Of a stretch of 21,449 nt of DNA, positions 1 to 6,412 are shown piece after piece. The position numbers and the translations under genes are program-made. This DNA is from a virus. The stretch is taken from positions 1 to 21,449 of IMG/VR virus record IMGVR_UViG_3300032268_000691. One strand, 5' to 3'. The notes beneath the pieces were generated by a model that worked only from the letters and a program-made list of their open reading frames with translations, was not told where the DNA came from and made no database searches. The stretch's first letter is position 1; every line of letters starts with the position of its first letter.

Positions 1-2
1 CT

Positions 3-455
3 TTACCATATTATTTAGATTTGTTCTTTGAAACTAAAAATCCAAAAGAATTATTATTTTTGGATAATATGAATAAAACCATTGAGGAAACATTAATTAA
101 ATTATATGTTCTTGATGGTGCGCCAGTTATATCTGATTTTAAAGTTAATGTTAAATCTGCTGAAACTTATACAATATTAGTTAATATTAAAATAGATAAG
201 GAAAGTAATAAGGTGCCTTATACTGGGATAAAGTTTATTGCTGAATCTGCAACAACTAGCGACAATAAATATAAACTAACAGAAGATGATATTAAGTTAA
301 AAATAAAAAGTGATAGTAATTTCATTAAAAATGATGAAAATTCAAATAATAATGATATTATTGGTGATGTTTTTTCTATTGATGTTCCTTTATTAAAAAT
401 AAAATATTGGAGAGTTAATTATACAAAATTAATTTTATATCCTAAATTAAATTAA
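3..455 (+). CDS. Hypothetical protein, 5' end outside the window
   Basis: The frame is open to the left edge, so this is the C-terminal part of a longer protein. A TTG at position 21 could be read as a start but has no start-like context, and the codons before it (L-P-Y-Y-L-D) continue without a stop. About 150 residues are visible. They are Lys/Asn/Asp rich, with alternating hydrophobic stretches such as TYTILVNIKI and FSIDVPLLKIKYW that suggest beta strands. There is no cysteine and no membrane segment. The gene ends in TAA 53 bases before the next start. I do not recognise the family. Its place before two small genes and the terminator at 1464 suggests it is the downstream part of a structural or accessory operon, but that is inference. 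Confidence 0.6.
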   Translation, partial: LPYYLDLFFETKNPKELLFLDNMNKTIEETLIKLYVLDGAPVISDFKVNVKSAETYTILVNIKIDKESNKVPYTGIKFIAESATTSDNKYKLTEDDIKLKIKSDSNFIKNDENSNNNDIIGDVFSIDVPLLKIKYWRVNYTKLILYPKLN

Positions 456-508
456 AATTATTTGAATAATTGGTTTAATTGATATATTTATATGTAAAAT
501 AAAATAAT

Positions 509-724
509 ATGATTGAGAATTTAAATAGTTATTTAAGGCATTCATCATCAAAAAAAGAACAAATATTAGATGATGGTTCAAAAGAAGTTTGTGATTTAAT
601 CACAGGTGAATGTTTTGTTGTTAAAGAAAAAGATGGTTTAATTGAACGTACTGAAACTAAAACAATTAACAGACAAGTTAAAGTTAAAACTCATGGTGGG
701 ATAAAAGAATTATTAAACGATTAA
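509..724 (+). CDS. Small hypothetical protein (71 aa)
   Basis: A short ORF starting at an ATG with the leader AAATAATATG, the start context used by many genes here. It ends in TAA, 4 bases before the next ATG, so it is probably translated with the downstream gene. The product is charged and mostly hydrophilic. An N-terminal half with a polar SSSKKEQ stretch is followed by a short segment with two cysteines (residues 28 and 35, in CDLITGEC), then a basic C-terminal region ending in KELLND. No signal peptide or membrane helix is visible. The family is not recognised. It is called real because of its start context, tight spacing and lack of a competing frame. Confidence 0.6.
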   Translation: MIENLNSYLRHSSSKKEQILDDGSKEVCDLITGECFVVKEKDGLIERTETKTINRQVKVKTHGGIKELLND

Positions 725-728
725 TAAA

Positions 729-1445
729 ATGAAAATAGATCAGAAAATTTTAAATGAAATTAGTAGATATCATAATATCAACAGATATATTAGTGAGCAA
801 GATGCTACTTTACCTCCACCACCACCGCCTATGGGCGACCCAAATGCTGCACCAATGCCAAATGCACCATTAACCCCACCAGGAGAAGTTTCGCCAATCC
901 CACCAGGGGGTGCTGAAGATGCTTTAAGCACAGCAAATCCACAACCAATTGATGTTGAGACTGATGAAGATGTTACAGTTATTGATGATGAAGGGGATAG
1001 TGAAGAAAAGGGTGATGAGGGTGATTCAGAAGAATTAGATATTACTGATTTGGTTACCAGCCAAAAAAATATAGAATCAAAACAGACTGAATATTTTGAT
1101 AATTTATTTTCACAAATTACCAAGTTGGAGGAGAAATTAGCCAAAATGGATAGTATATTTGAAAAGTTAAATGCAATTGATTCAAAGGTTGAAAAATATC
1201 GTGAAAAAACTCCAGAGGAGAAACTTGAGTTAAGAACTTACGATTCTTATCCATTCAATCAAAAATTATCTCAATTTTTTGATGATAAACAAGTTGAAAT
1301 GGAAAAGAGTGGAAAAAATGATTATGTTTTAACATCGGATGATGTTGTAAATATTAATCCAAATGAGATAAAGAACTCATTTGGTTCTATGGATGATGAA
1401 GAGGATGATTTTATGAATGATAATAATTATAATTTCAGAAGATAA
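729..1445 (+). CDS. Pro-rich, acidic, coiled-coil protein; possible virion/prohead protein
   Basis: A 238-residue protein in three parts. Residues 1-26 form a polar N-terminal helix with two (L/I)-x-E tripeptides, L8-N-E10 and I21-S-E23. Residues about 29-80 are Pro-rich with a run of seven prolines, and residues about 77-105 are very acidic. Residues about 110-165 have heptad-like spacing typical of a coiled coil (FSQITKLEEKLAKMDSIFEK). The C-terminus is again acidic, ending in a DDEEDDF stretch and an Asn-rich tail. This disordered linker plus coiled coil layout suits a scaffold, internal head or tail-associated protein, but I cannot assign a family. It is the last gene before a strong terminator. 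The (L/I)-x-E motifs match the consensus cut by T4 prohead protease gp21, which leaves open a role as a packaged internal protein (inference). Confidence 0.65.
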   Translation: MKIDQKILNEISRYHNINRYISEQDATLPPPPPPMGDPNAAPMPNAPLTPPGEVSPIPPGGAEDALSTANPQPIDVETDEDVTVIDDEGDSEEKGDEGDSEELDITDLVTSQKNIESKQTEYFDNLFSQITKLEEKLAKMDSIFEKLNAIDSKVEKYREKTPEEKLELRTYDSYPFNQKLSQFFDDKQVEMEKSGKNDYVLTSDDVVNINPNEIKNSFGSMDDEEDDFMNDNNYNFRR

Positions 1446-1463
1446 TTTATTTTAATATTTTAT

Positions 1464-1492
1464 AAAAAAGGGGGTAACACCCCTTTTTTTTT
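1464..1492 (+). terminator. Rho-independent terminator
   Basis: Six A, then a G-run (1470-1474), a five-base loop TAACA, CCCC (1480-1483) and nine T. The A/G arm pairs with the C/T arm, and the U-tract is part of the 3' side. It lies 19 bases after the stop of the Pro-rich gene and 58 bases before the SSB gene, so it separates the upstream operon from the replication operon. Confidence 0.9.
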
Positions 1493-1549
1493 CTGATAAA
1501 GTTACCTATCATTGTTATGTAATATTGTTGTAAACAAAAACTATATAAT

Positions 1550-2407
1550 ATGTCGAATTTAGATGCCATAATGGCGCAGTATGAAAAAAACCAAAAAGGG
1601 GATTCCCAAAAATTATCGCAAGAGGACAGAATGAAACGTTATTTTACGTTATTACTTTCTGACAAAGAAAACACAGGACAAAGGAGAATTAGGATTTTGC
1701 CTACAACTGATGGCTCATCTGTATTTAAGGAGACGTGGTTTCATGAATTACAAGTTGGGGGGTATTACCAAAAGATTTATGACCCAGCAGGTAATGACAA
1801 TGAGGCATCCCCATTGAATGATGTTTACCATACATTGAAAGCAACCAAACGCAAAGATGATGATGAATTAGCCAAAGATTATAAGGCTAAACTATTTTAT
1901 GTTGTTAAGGTTATTGATAGAGACAAGGAAGAAGAAGGGCCAAAGTATTGGAGATTTAAGCACAATTATAAGAAGGATGGTATTTTAGATAAGATGATAC
2001 CAATCTTTAGAAACAAGGGGGATATTTCTGATATTGATAATGGAAGAGATTTGATTATCGAGTTAGTGAAATCAAAAAGTCCAAAAGGAAAGGAATATAC
2101 AAGTGTTTCCACAATTATGTATGATGATCCAGCACCTCTATCTACGGATGCTAATTTAGTAAAAAAATGGGTAGACGATGAATCTACTTGGAGAGATGTT
2201 TATAGTAGAAAACCAGTAGAATATCTTGAAGCAATTTCAAGAGGGGAATCCCCAAGATGGGATGAATCCCAAGGTAAGTATGTTTATTTGAACACATCAA
2301 ATTCTGAAGCATCCTTTGGTGGGGCAACTATTGCAAAAAACGCAACAGTTAAAGAAACGAATGTGGTTGTTGAGGATGACTACAATGATGATGAATTACC
2401 ATTCTAA
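1550..2407 (+). CDS. Single-stranded DNA-binding protein, T4 gp32-like
   Basis: A 285-residue protein close to T4 gp32 in size (about 301). It coats ssDNA at the replication fork and during recombination and recruits partners through its acidic tail. Visible support: an N-terminal basic region, an R-R-I-R-I-L-P strand near residue 45, a GPKYWRFKH segment around 130 that resembles the gp32 OB-fold core, and a strongly acidic C-terminus, DDYNDDELPF, the classical SSB protein-interaction tip. The whole protein lacks cysteine, so the zinc knuckle of T4 gp32 (three Cys, one His) cannot form. It starts at an ATG after ACTATATAAT and is the first gene of an operon continuing into UvsX, a 5' nuclease and the helicase, its expected functional partners. 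Confidence 0.88.
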   Translation: MSNLDAIMAQYEKNQKGDSQKLSQEDRMKRYFTLLLSDKENTGQRRIRILPTTDGSSVFKETWFHELQVGGYYQKIYDPAGNDNEASPLNDVYHTLKATKRKDDDELAKDYKAKLFYVVKVIDRDKEEEGPKYWRFKHNYKKDGILDKMIPIFRNKGDISDIDNGRDLIIELVKSKSPKGKEYTSVSTIMYDDPAPLSTDANLVKKWVDDESTWRDVYSRKPVEYLEAISRGESPRWDESQGKYVYLNTSNSEASFGGATIAKNATVKETNVVVEDDYNDDELPF

Positions 2408-2422
2408 TTAAACTAAAATAGA

Positions 2423-2465
2423 TTTTTTGCGCAAAGTATTGTTTTATGGTACTTTGTGCAAAAAA
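2423..2465 (+). promoter_or_regulatory. Long stem-loop between SSB and UvsX genes
   Basis: Arms 2423-2438 (TTTTTTGCGCAAAGTA) and 2450-2465 (TACTTTGTGCAAAAAA) pair over 16 bp with a single G.U wobble and enclose an 11-base loop (2439-2449). The T-tract is on the 5' side and the A-tract on the 3' side, the reverse of an intrinsic terminator on either strand. It is therefore more likely an RNA processing site, a mRNA stabiliser, an attenuator of SSB-to-UvsX readthrough, or a binding site. It starts 15 bases after the SSB stop and ends 25 bases before the uvsX ATG. Confidence 0.7.
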
Positions 2466-2490
2466 TATCTTTTCTTAAAAAAAATATAAT

Positions 2491-3492
2491 ATGGCTATAA
2501 AGAAAAAGGCATCAGTGAGTAGTATTGATGCTATTAAGGATAAGTTTTCTACAAAAACAAAGTATAAGCCTGAAGATTAGTATTCTTGTGGTGATGCTTT
2601 TTATAATGCTTGTGGTGTACCTGGTCCTGTTATGGGGGGTATAAGTATGTTTTTGGGACATTCCAATACAAGTAAGACAACTGCTATGATATTGGCTGCG
2701 GCTGACGCCCAGAAGAAGGGTCATTTACCTATTTTTATTATCACAGAAAAGAAATGGAATTGGGCACATGCTGTTGAATTGGGGTTGAATGCTGAAATTA
2801 ATGAAGATGGTGAGTGGGATGGTGATTTCATTTTTAATGATTCATTTGATTACATTGAGCAGATGACAGAATTTATAAATGAAATTTTGGATGCACAAGA
2901 GAAAGGAGATTTACCTTATTCTGTTTTATTTTTGATTGATAGTATTGGTTCAATACCTTGTAAGATGACCTTTGATGGAAAGGGGGGTAAGATGCACAAT
3001 GCTGCTGTTCTTGCTGATAAGGTTGGAATGGGTTTACATTCAAGGATTTCAAAATCAAAGAAAGAAGATTACCCCTACCATAATACCTTGGTTGTTATCA
3101 ATCAACCTTGGGTTGAATTACCAGATTCTCCATTTGGTCAGCCAACAATTAAAGCAAAAGGTGGTGAGGCTCTTTGGTTGGCATCTTCTTTAATATTCTT
3201 ATTTGGTAATCAGAAGAATTCAGGCATTAACCATATAACAGCAACAAAGAACGGCAGAACAGTTTCTTATGCTATTAGAACAAAGGTTTCAATATTGAAA
3301 AACCACGTTACTGGTATTGCGTATAAAGATGGTAAGATATTAGCTGTACCTCAAGGATATTTGCCAGACACAAAAGAGGCAATTGAAAAGTATAAAAAAG
3401 AATATTCCCAATATTGGAATGGTATTTTGTCTGGTGATGGTGATATTACCTTTTCAGAAAAAGATGAAGAAGACGCTATAATTTTTGAATAA
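2491..3492 (+). CDS. uvsX: UvsX/RecA-like recombinase with in-frame TAG at codon 30
   Basis: A strand-exchange ATPase that forms filaments on ssDNA for recombination-dependent replication. The ATG at 2491 has the local start context (AAATATAATATG) and opens a 333-codon frame interrupted only by TAG at 2578-2580. Downstream, residues 31-55 (YSCGDAFYNACGVPGPVMGG and on) fit the RecA-core strand before the nucleotide loop. Walker A is G56-H-S-N-T-S-K62-T63, with the non-glycine residue before Lys seen in phage UvsX proteins. Walker B is VLFLID ending at D150. Loop segments such as ITEKKW and INQPW follow. A restart at the ATG at 2632 would drop the strand before Walker A and probably not fold well. 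Amber readthrough, recoding, or a point mutation or error are the options. The next gene follows its TAA after one base. Confidence 0.82.
2578..2580 (+). other. In-frame amber codon inside uvsX
   Basis: The reading frame from ATG 2491 reads ...K-P-E-D-[TAG]-Y-S-C-G-D..., with uvsX-like coding sequence continuing to 3492 and no frameshift. A tryptophan (TGG), glutamine (CAG), lysine (AAG) or tyrosine codon is one base change away. Every other long gene in the window is free of in-frame TAG. Confidence 0.9.
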
Positions 3493-3493
3493 G

Positions 3494-4483
3494 ATGAAGA
3501 AAACCCTACTAATTGATGGCAACAACCTATTTACAATAGGTTTCCACGGAGTAAGAGAATTCTATGCCGATGGTAAGCACATTGGTGGGGTTTTCCATTT
3601 TTTAAATACAATTAGGTTATTTCTTGAAAAACATAATCATGATAAGGTTGTTGTATTCTGGGATGGAAATGAGAATTCCTTAATAAGAAAACAAATATAT
3701 CCAAAATATAAGGAGAATCGCAAGATTTCAATGGATGGGCATAAGTATGAATCTTATTTATATCAGAGGGAACGAGTTAAGGATTATCTTGAAGAAGTTT
3801 TTGTTAGACAATGCCAGGTGAATCAGAATGAGGCTGATGATTTGATTGCTTATTATACACAGATAGCCAAAGGTGAAAGTATGATTATTTTTTCAGCAGA
3901 TAAAGATTTAACTCAATTGATTGGGGAAAATGTAACAGTATATTCACCAAGTTCAAAGACATATAGTAAGAATGGGGATTTGATTCATTTCAAGGATATT
4001 GACATACCCCATAATAATGTCTATATTTATAAAGTAATTGTGGGGGATACTTCTGATAATATTGATGGGATATCTAATTTTGGTGAGAAGAAATTAAAAG
4101 CATTTTTCCCAAACTTTGAGAAGAGAGATTACCAGTTGGATGAAATATTAAATGAAGCAAAAGTTTTGCTTGAAGAAAAAAAGAATAAATCTCTGGATAA
4201 TTTGGTGTCAGGTATTAGCAAATCTGGTTTTGTTGGAGAAGAGTTTTTTGATAAAATTGGTAGAATAATTGATTTAAAAAATCCATTAATAACTGATAAC
4301 GGAAAGGAAATGGTTAATGAGATTTGCAACGATAAACTTGACCCAACAGATAGGAGTTATAAGAATTTAATGAAATTAATGAACGAGGATGGGTTCTTTA
4401 ATTTCCTTCCAAAGAGGGATGATGCGTGGGTTGATTTTGTTAGACCATTTATGAAATTGAGTAGAAAAGAAAGAAAAAATTAA
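3494..4483 (+). CDS. 5'-3' exonuclease / flap endonuclease (T4 RNase H-like)
   Basis: A 329-residue FEN-family nuclease that would remove RNA primers and 5' flaps on the lagging strand. The metal-binding acidic residues are visible in order: LLIDGN (D8), NEADD (E113, D115, D116), SADKD (D136, D138) and GDTSDN (D185, D188). The last leads into a helix-hairpin-helix-like segment, GISNFGEKKL. I chose the ATG at 3494, one base after the uvsX stop. A TTG three codons upstream (3485) would overlap uvsX by 8 bases and is less likely. T4 RNase H (rnh) is 305 residues, so the size fits. The neighbours are recombinase and helicase, consistent with a replication operon. Confidence 0.88.
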   Translation: MKKTLLIDGNNLFTIGFHGVREFYADGKHIGGVFHFLNTIRLFLEKHNHDKVVVFWDGNENSLIRKQIYPKYKENRKISMDGHKYESYLYQRERVKDYLEEVFVRQCQVNQNEADDLIAYYTQIAKGESMIIFSADKDLTQLIGENVTVYSPSSKTYSKNGDLIHFKDIDIPHNNVYIYKVIVGDTSDNIDGISNFGEKKLKAFFPNFEKRDYQLDEILNEAKVLLEEKKNKSLDNLVSGISKSGFVGEEFFDKIGRIIDLKNPLITDNGKEMVNEICNDKLDPTDRSYKNLMKLMNEDGFFNFLPKRDDAWVDFVRPFMKLSRKERKN

Positions 4484-4500
4484 TAATTAAACAACATTTT

Positions 4501-4959
4501 ATGAAACAGAATGAAACAACAAAGGTGGAATTTTTATTGACATTGAACAACAACATTATTGTTCAGAGGTTTTTAAACATTAAAAATATTAATCCAGACG
4601 CAAAAGATTCGGTAGAATTGTATGATTTTGTTAAGTATTTTTCAGAAGATTTGGAGAAATATTTAAAGATGAAATCAATTGGTTATTTGGTGGACAACAA
4701 AGATAATATTTTGTATGACCCCACAATAATGGAAACATCATCAACAGAGGAGGCTGAATTTTTTAATATTTATGTTAAAATTTCTGACCAAGTTATTTCT
4801 CACAGGATAATTGATGGTAAACTTTATCCACCAAAGGTAAGATACACAGTTGATATTCGTAATTTTATTAAGGAAACATTAAAAGAATTAACAAACATTT
4901 TAATTAGTCAAAATTTAACACACGAGTATTTAGAAAAGAATTTATTGTCTAACTATTAA
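4501..4959 (+). CDS. Hypothetical protein in the replication operon (152 aa)
   Basis: A soluble, mixed alpha/beta-looking protein between the 5' nuclease (17 bases upstream) and the helicase (10 bases downstream). It has no cysteine, no membrane segment and no motif I recognise. The N-terminal half has strand-like VEFLLTLNNNIIVQRFLNI followed by a helical YDFVKYFSEDLEKYLKM. The C-terminal half ends in a helix-rich stretch (IRNFIKETLKELTNILI). The position invites comparison with small replication accessory proteins such as a helicase loader (T4 gp59) or a late-transcription co-factor, but nothing in the sequence proves either. Start: ATG after ACAACATTTT, the first in the frame. Confidence 0.7.
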   Translation: MKQNETTKVEFLLTLNNNIIVQRFLNIKNINPDAKDSVELYDFVKYFSEDLEKYLKMKSIGYLVDNKDNILYDPTIMETSSTEEAEFFNIYVKISDQVISHRIIDGKLYPPKVRYTVDIRNFIKETLKELTNILISQNLTHEYLEKNLLSNY

Positions 4960-4969
4960 TAATTTTTTT

Positions 4970-6337
4970 ATGTCAAAGAATTTTGATTATTTGGGGCAGA
5001 CGTTCCAACTACAATTAATCAATCAGATTATATTAGATAAGGAATTTGCTAGGGCAATATTGGACTTTATTAAGATATCTTATTTTGAGAATAAGTATTT
5101 CAAATTAATCATTCAAATGATTAAGGAGTATCATAAGAAATATGATGCAGCCCCCAACTTTCAAACATTGGAAGTTGTTGCAAAGTCTGAAATAACACAA
5201 GAATTGGCTTTAAAAATTGTCATTGATACTATAAGTAAGATTAGTTCAGCACCACTTGATGGTGTTGAACTTGTCCAAGAAAAGGCACTTAAATTCTGCA
5301 AACAAGAAGAGGTTAAGATTGTATTGGAAAAAGCACAAAAAGTTATCAATGAGGGTGATTTTGAATCTTATGATCAACTTGAAGAATTATTAAGATATGC
5401 CCTTCAAGTTGGGGTTAAAGAAACAAATGGTTTTGAAGTTTTCAATGATTTGATTGGTGTATTAGATGAGGATTATAGACACCCCATACCAATGGGCGTG
5501 AAGGGCATAGACGTTCTCTTAAAGGGGGGTTTAGCCAAGGGTGAGGTTGGTATTATATTTGCAGGCCCAGGTATTGGCAAATCAACTCTATTGACCTTGG
5601 TTGCAAACACAGCTTTCAATAACAATTATAATGTGTTGCATATCTTTTTTGAAGATAACCCCAAGATTATACAAAGAAAGCATTTGACTCTTTGGACTAA
5701 AATATCCCCAGATGAACTGCCTAATAACAAAGAAATAGTATTAGAAACTGTTAATAATATAAAAGAAACCCACACAAATAAATTAATATTAAAGAAATTG
5801 CCATCTGATACTTTAACAATGAATCAGATTAAGAATCAAATTAGAAAGGTAATTGCTGATGGGATAAAACTTGACTTGGTTGTCTTGGATTATATTGATT
5901 GTGTTGTACCTGATAGACAAGGTAATGATGAGTGGAAAAATGAGGGATCAGTTATACGTCATTTTGAGGCAATGTGCCATGAGTTAAATATTGCTGGATG
6001 GCTTGGTACACAAGGGAATCGGTCTTCAATTTCTTCAAATGTGGTAACAAACGACCAGATGGGGGGTTCAATAAAGAAAGCACAAGTAGGTCATGTTATC
6101 ATTAGTATAGCAAAGAGTTTACAACAAAAAGAGATGAACCTAGCAACTGTTGCGATAACTAAATCAAGAATTGGTAAAGATGGTATTGTATTTGAGAATT
6201 GCAAATTTGATAATGAGATGCTTGAAATTGATACGGATACCACGGCAACATTCTTAGGTTTTGAAGAACAGCAAGTTGAGAAAAAGAAAGAAAGGATTAA
6301 AGAATTATTAGCAAAGAAAACAGATAATTTTTTATGA
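4970..6337 (+). CDS. Replicative DNA helicase, DnaB/T4 gp41-like
   Basis: A hexameric 5'-3' helicase that unwinds the replication fork and works with primase. At 455 residues it matches T4 gp41 (475). Residues 1-150 form the helical N-terminal domain. The RecA-type ATPase core carries Walker A G199-P-G-I-G-K204-S-T, Walker B VVLD ending at D307, and a GTQGNR motif near residue 345 in the position of the DnaB-family sensor/H3 motif. DQMGGSIKKAQ and the late ITKSRIGKDG segment match DnaB motif 4 and its basic finger region. The C-terminus (from about 430) is Lys/Glu-rich and probably flexible. This is the only gene in the window that clearly ends in TGA. It closes the replication block. Confidence 0.9.
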   Translation: MSKNFDYLGQTFQLQLINQIILDKEFARAILDFIKISYFENKYFKLIIQMIKEYHKKYDAAPNFQTLEVVAKSEITQELALKIVIDTISKISSAPLDGVELVQEKALKFCKQEEVKIVLEKAQKVINEGDFESYDQLEELLRYALQVGVKETNGFEVFNDLIGVLDEDYRHPIPMGVKGIDVLLKGGLAKGEVGIIFAGPGIGKSTLLTLVANTAFNNNYNVLHIFFEDNPKIIQRKHLTLWTKISPDELPNNKEIVLETVNNIKETHTNKLILKKLPSDTLTMNQIKNQIRKVIADGIKLDLVVLDYIDCVVPDRQGNDEWKNEGSVIRHFEAMCHELNIAGWLGTQGNRSSISSNVVTNDQMGGSIKKAQVGHVIISIAKSLQQKEMNLATVAITKSRIGKDGIVFENCKFDNEMLEIDTDTTATFLGFEEQQVEKKKERIKELLAKKTDNFL

Positions 6338-6356
6338 TAAAGATATTTTATACTCA

Positions 6357-6377
6357 AAAAGTGATACTTTTATTTTT
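6357..6377 (+). terminator. Weak candidate terminator after helicase gene
   Basis: AAAAGT (6357-6362) pairs with ACTTTT (6366-6371) around a three-base loop, and a T-rich tract follows (TATTTTTTG). The stem is short and has one G-C pair, so termination would be weak. It lies between the helicase stop and nrdB. Confidence 0.25.
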
Positions 6378-6384
6378 TGTTTTT

Positions 6385-6392
6385 ATATTTAT
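6385..6392 (+). promoter_or_regulatory. ATATTTAT box before nrdB (candidate promoter element)
   Basis: ATATTTAT ends 21 bases before the nrdB ATG. The same octamer occurs at 484-491, 10398-10405 and 12786-12793, each 17-18 bases before the ATG of the first gene of a putative transcription unit. In an AT-rich genome such octamers also occur by chance, so this is suggestive only. Confidence 0.3.
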
Positions 6393-6412
6393 CTTAACCT
6401 AATAATAGAAAA

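Noticed and set aside
770-1144. Minus-strand ORF of 124 aa opposite the Pro-rich gene
   Set aside because: It is the complement of the Pro/acidic low-complexity coding region, giving Ser/Gly-rich sequence with no start context; the + strand gene fits operon structure.
2632-3492. uvsX starting at the internal ATG 2632 as the full gene
   Set aside because: It would lose the strand and loop before Walker A that are encoded in frame upstream, and lacks the AAATATAAT leader found at 2491. Kept only as a possible restart product.
3485-4483. TTG start three codons upstream for the 5' nuclease
   Set aside because: The ATG at 3494 is immediately available, one base after the uvsX stop, and the first conserved residues (LLIDGN) follow it directly.
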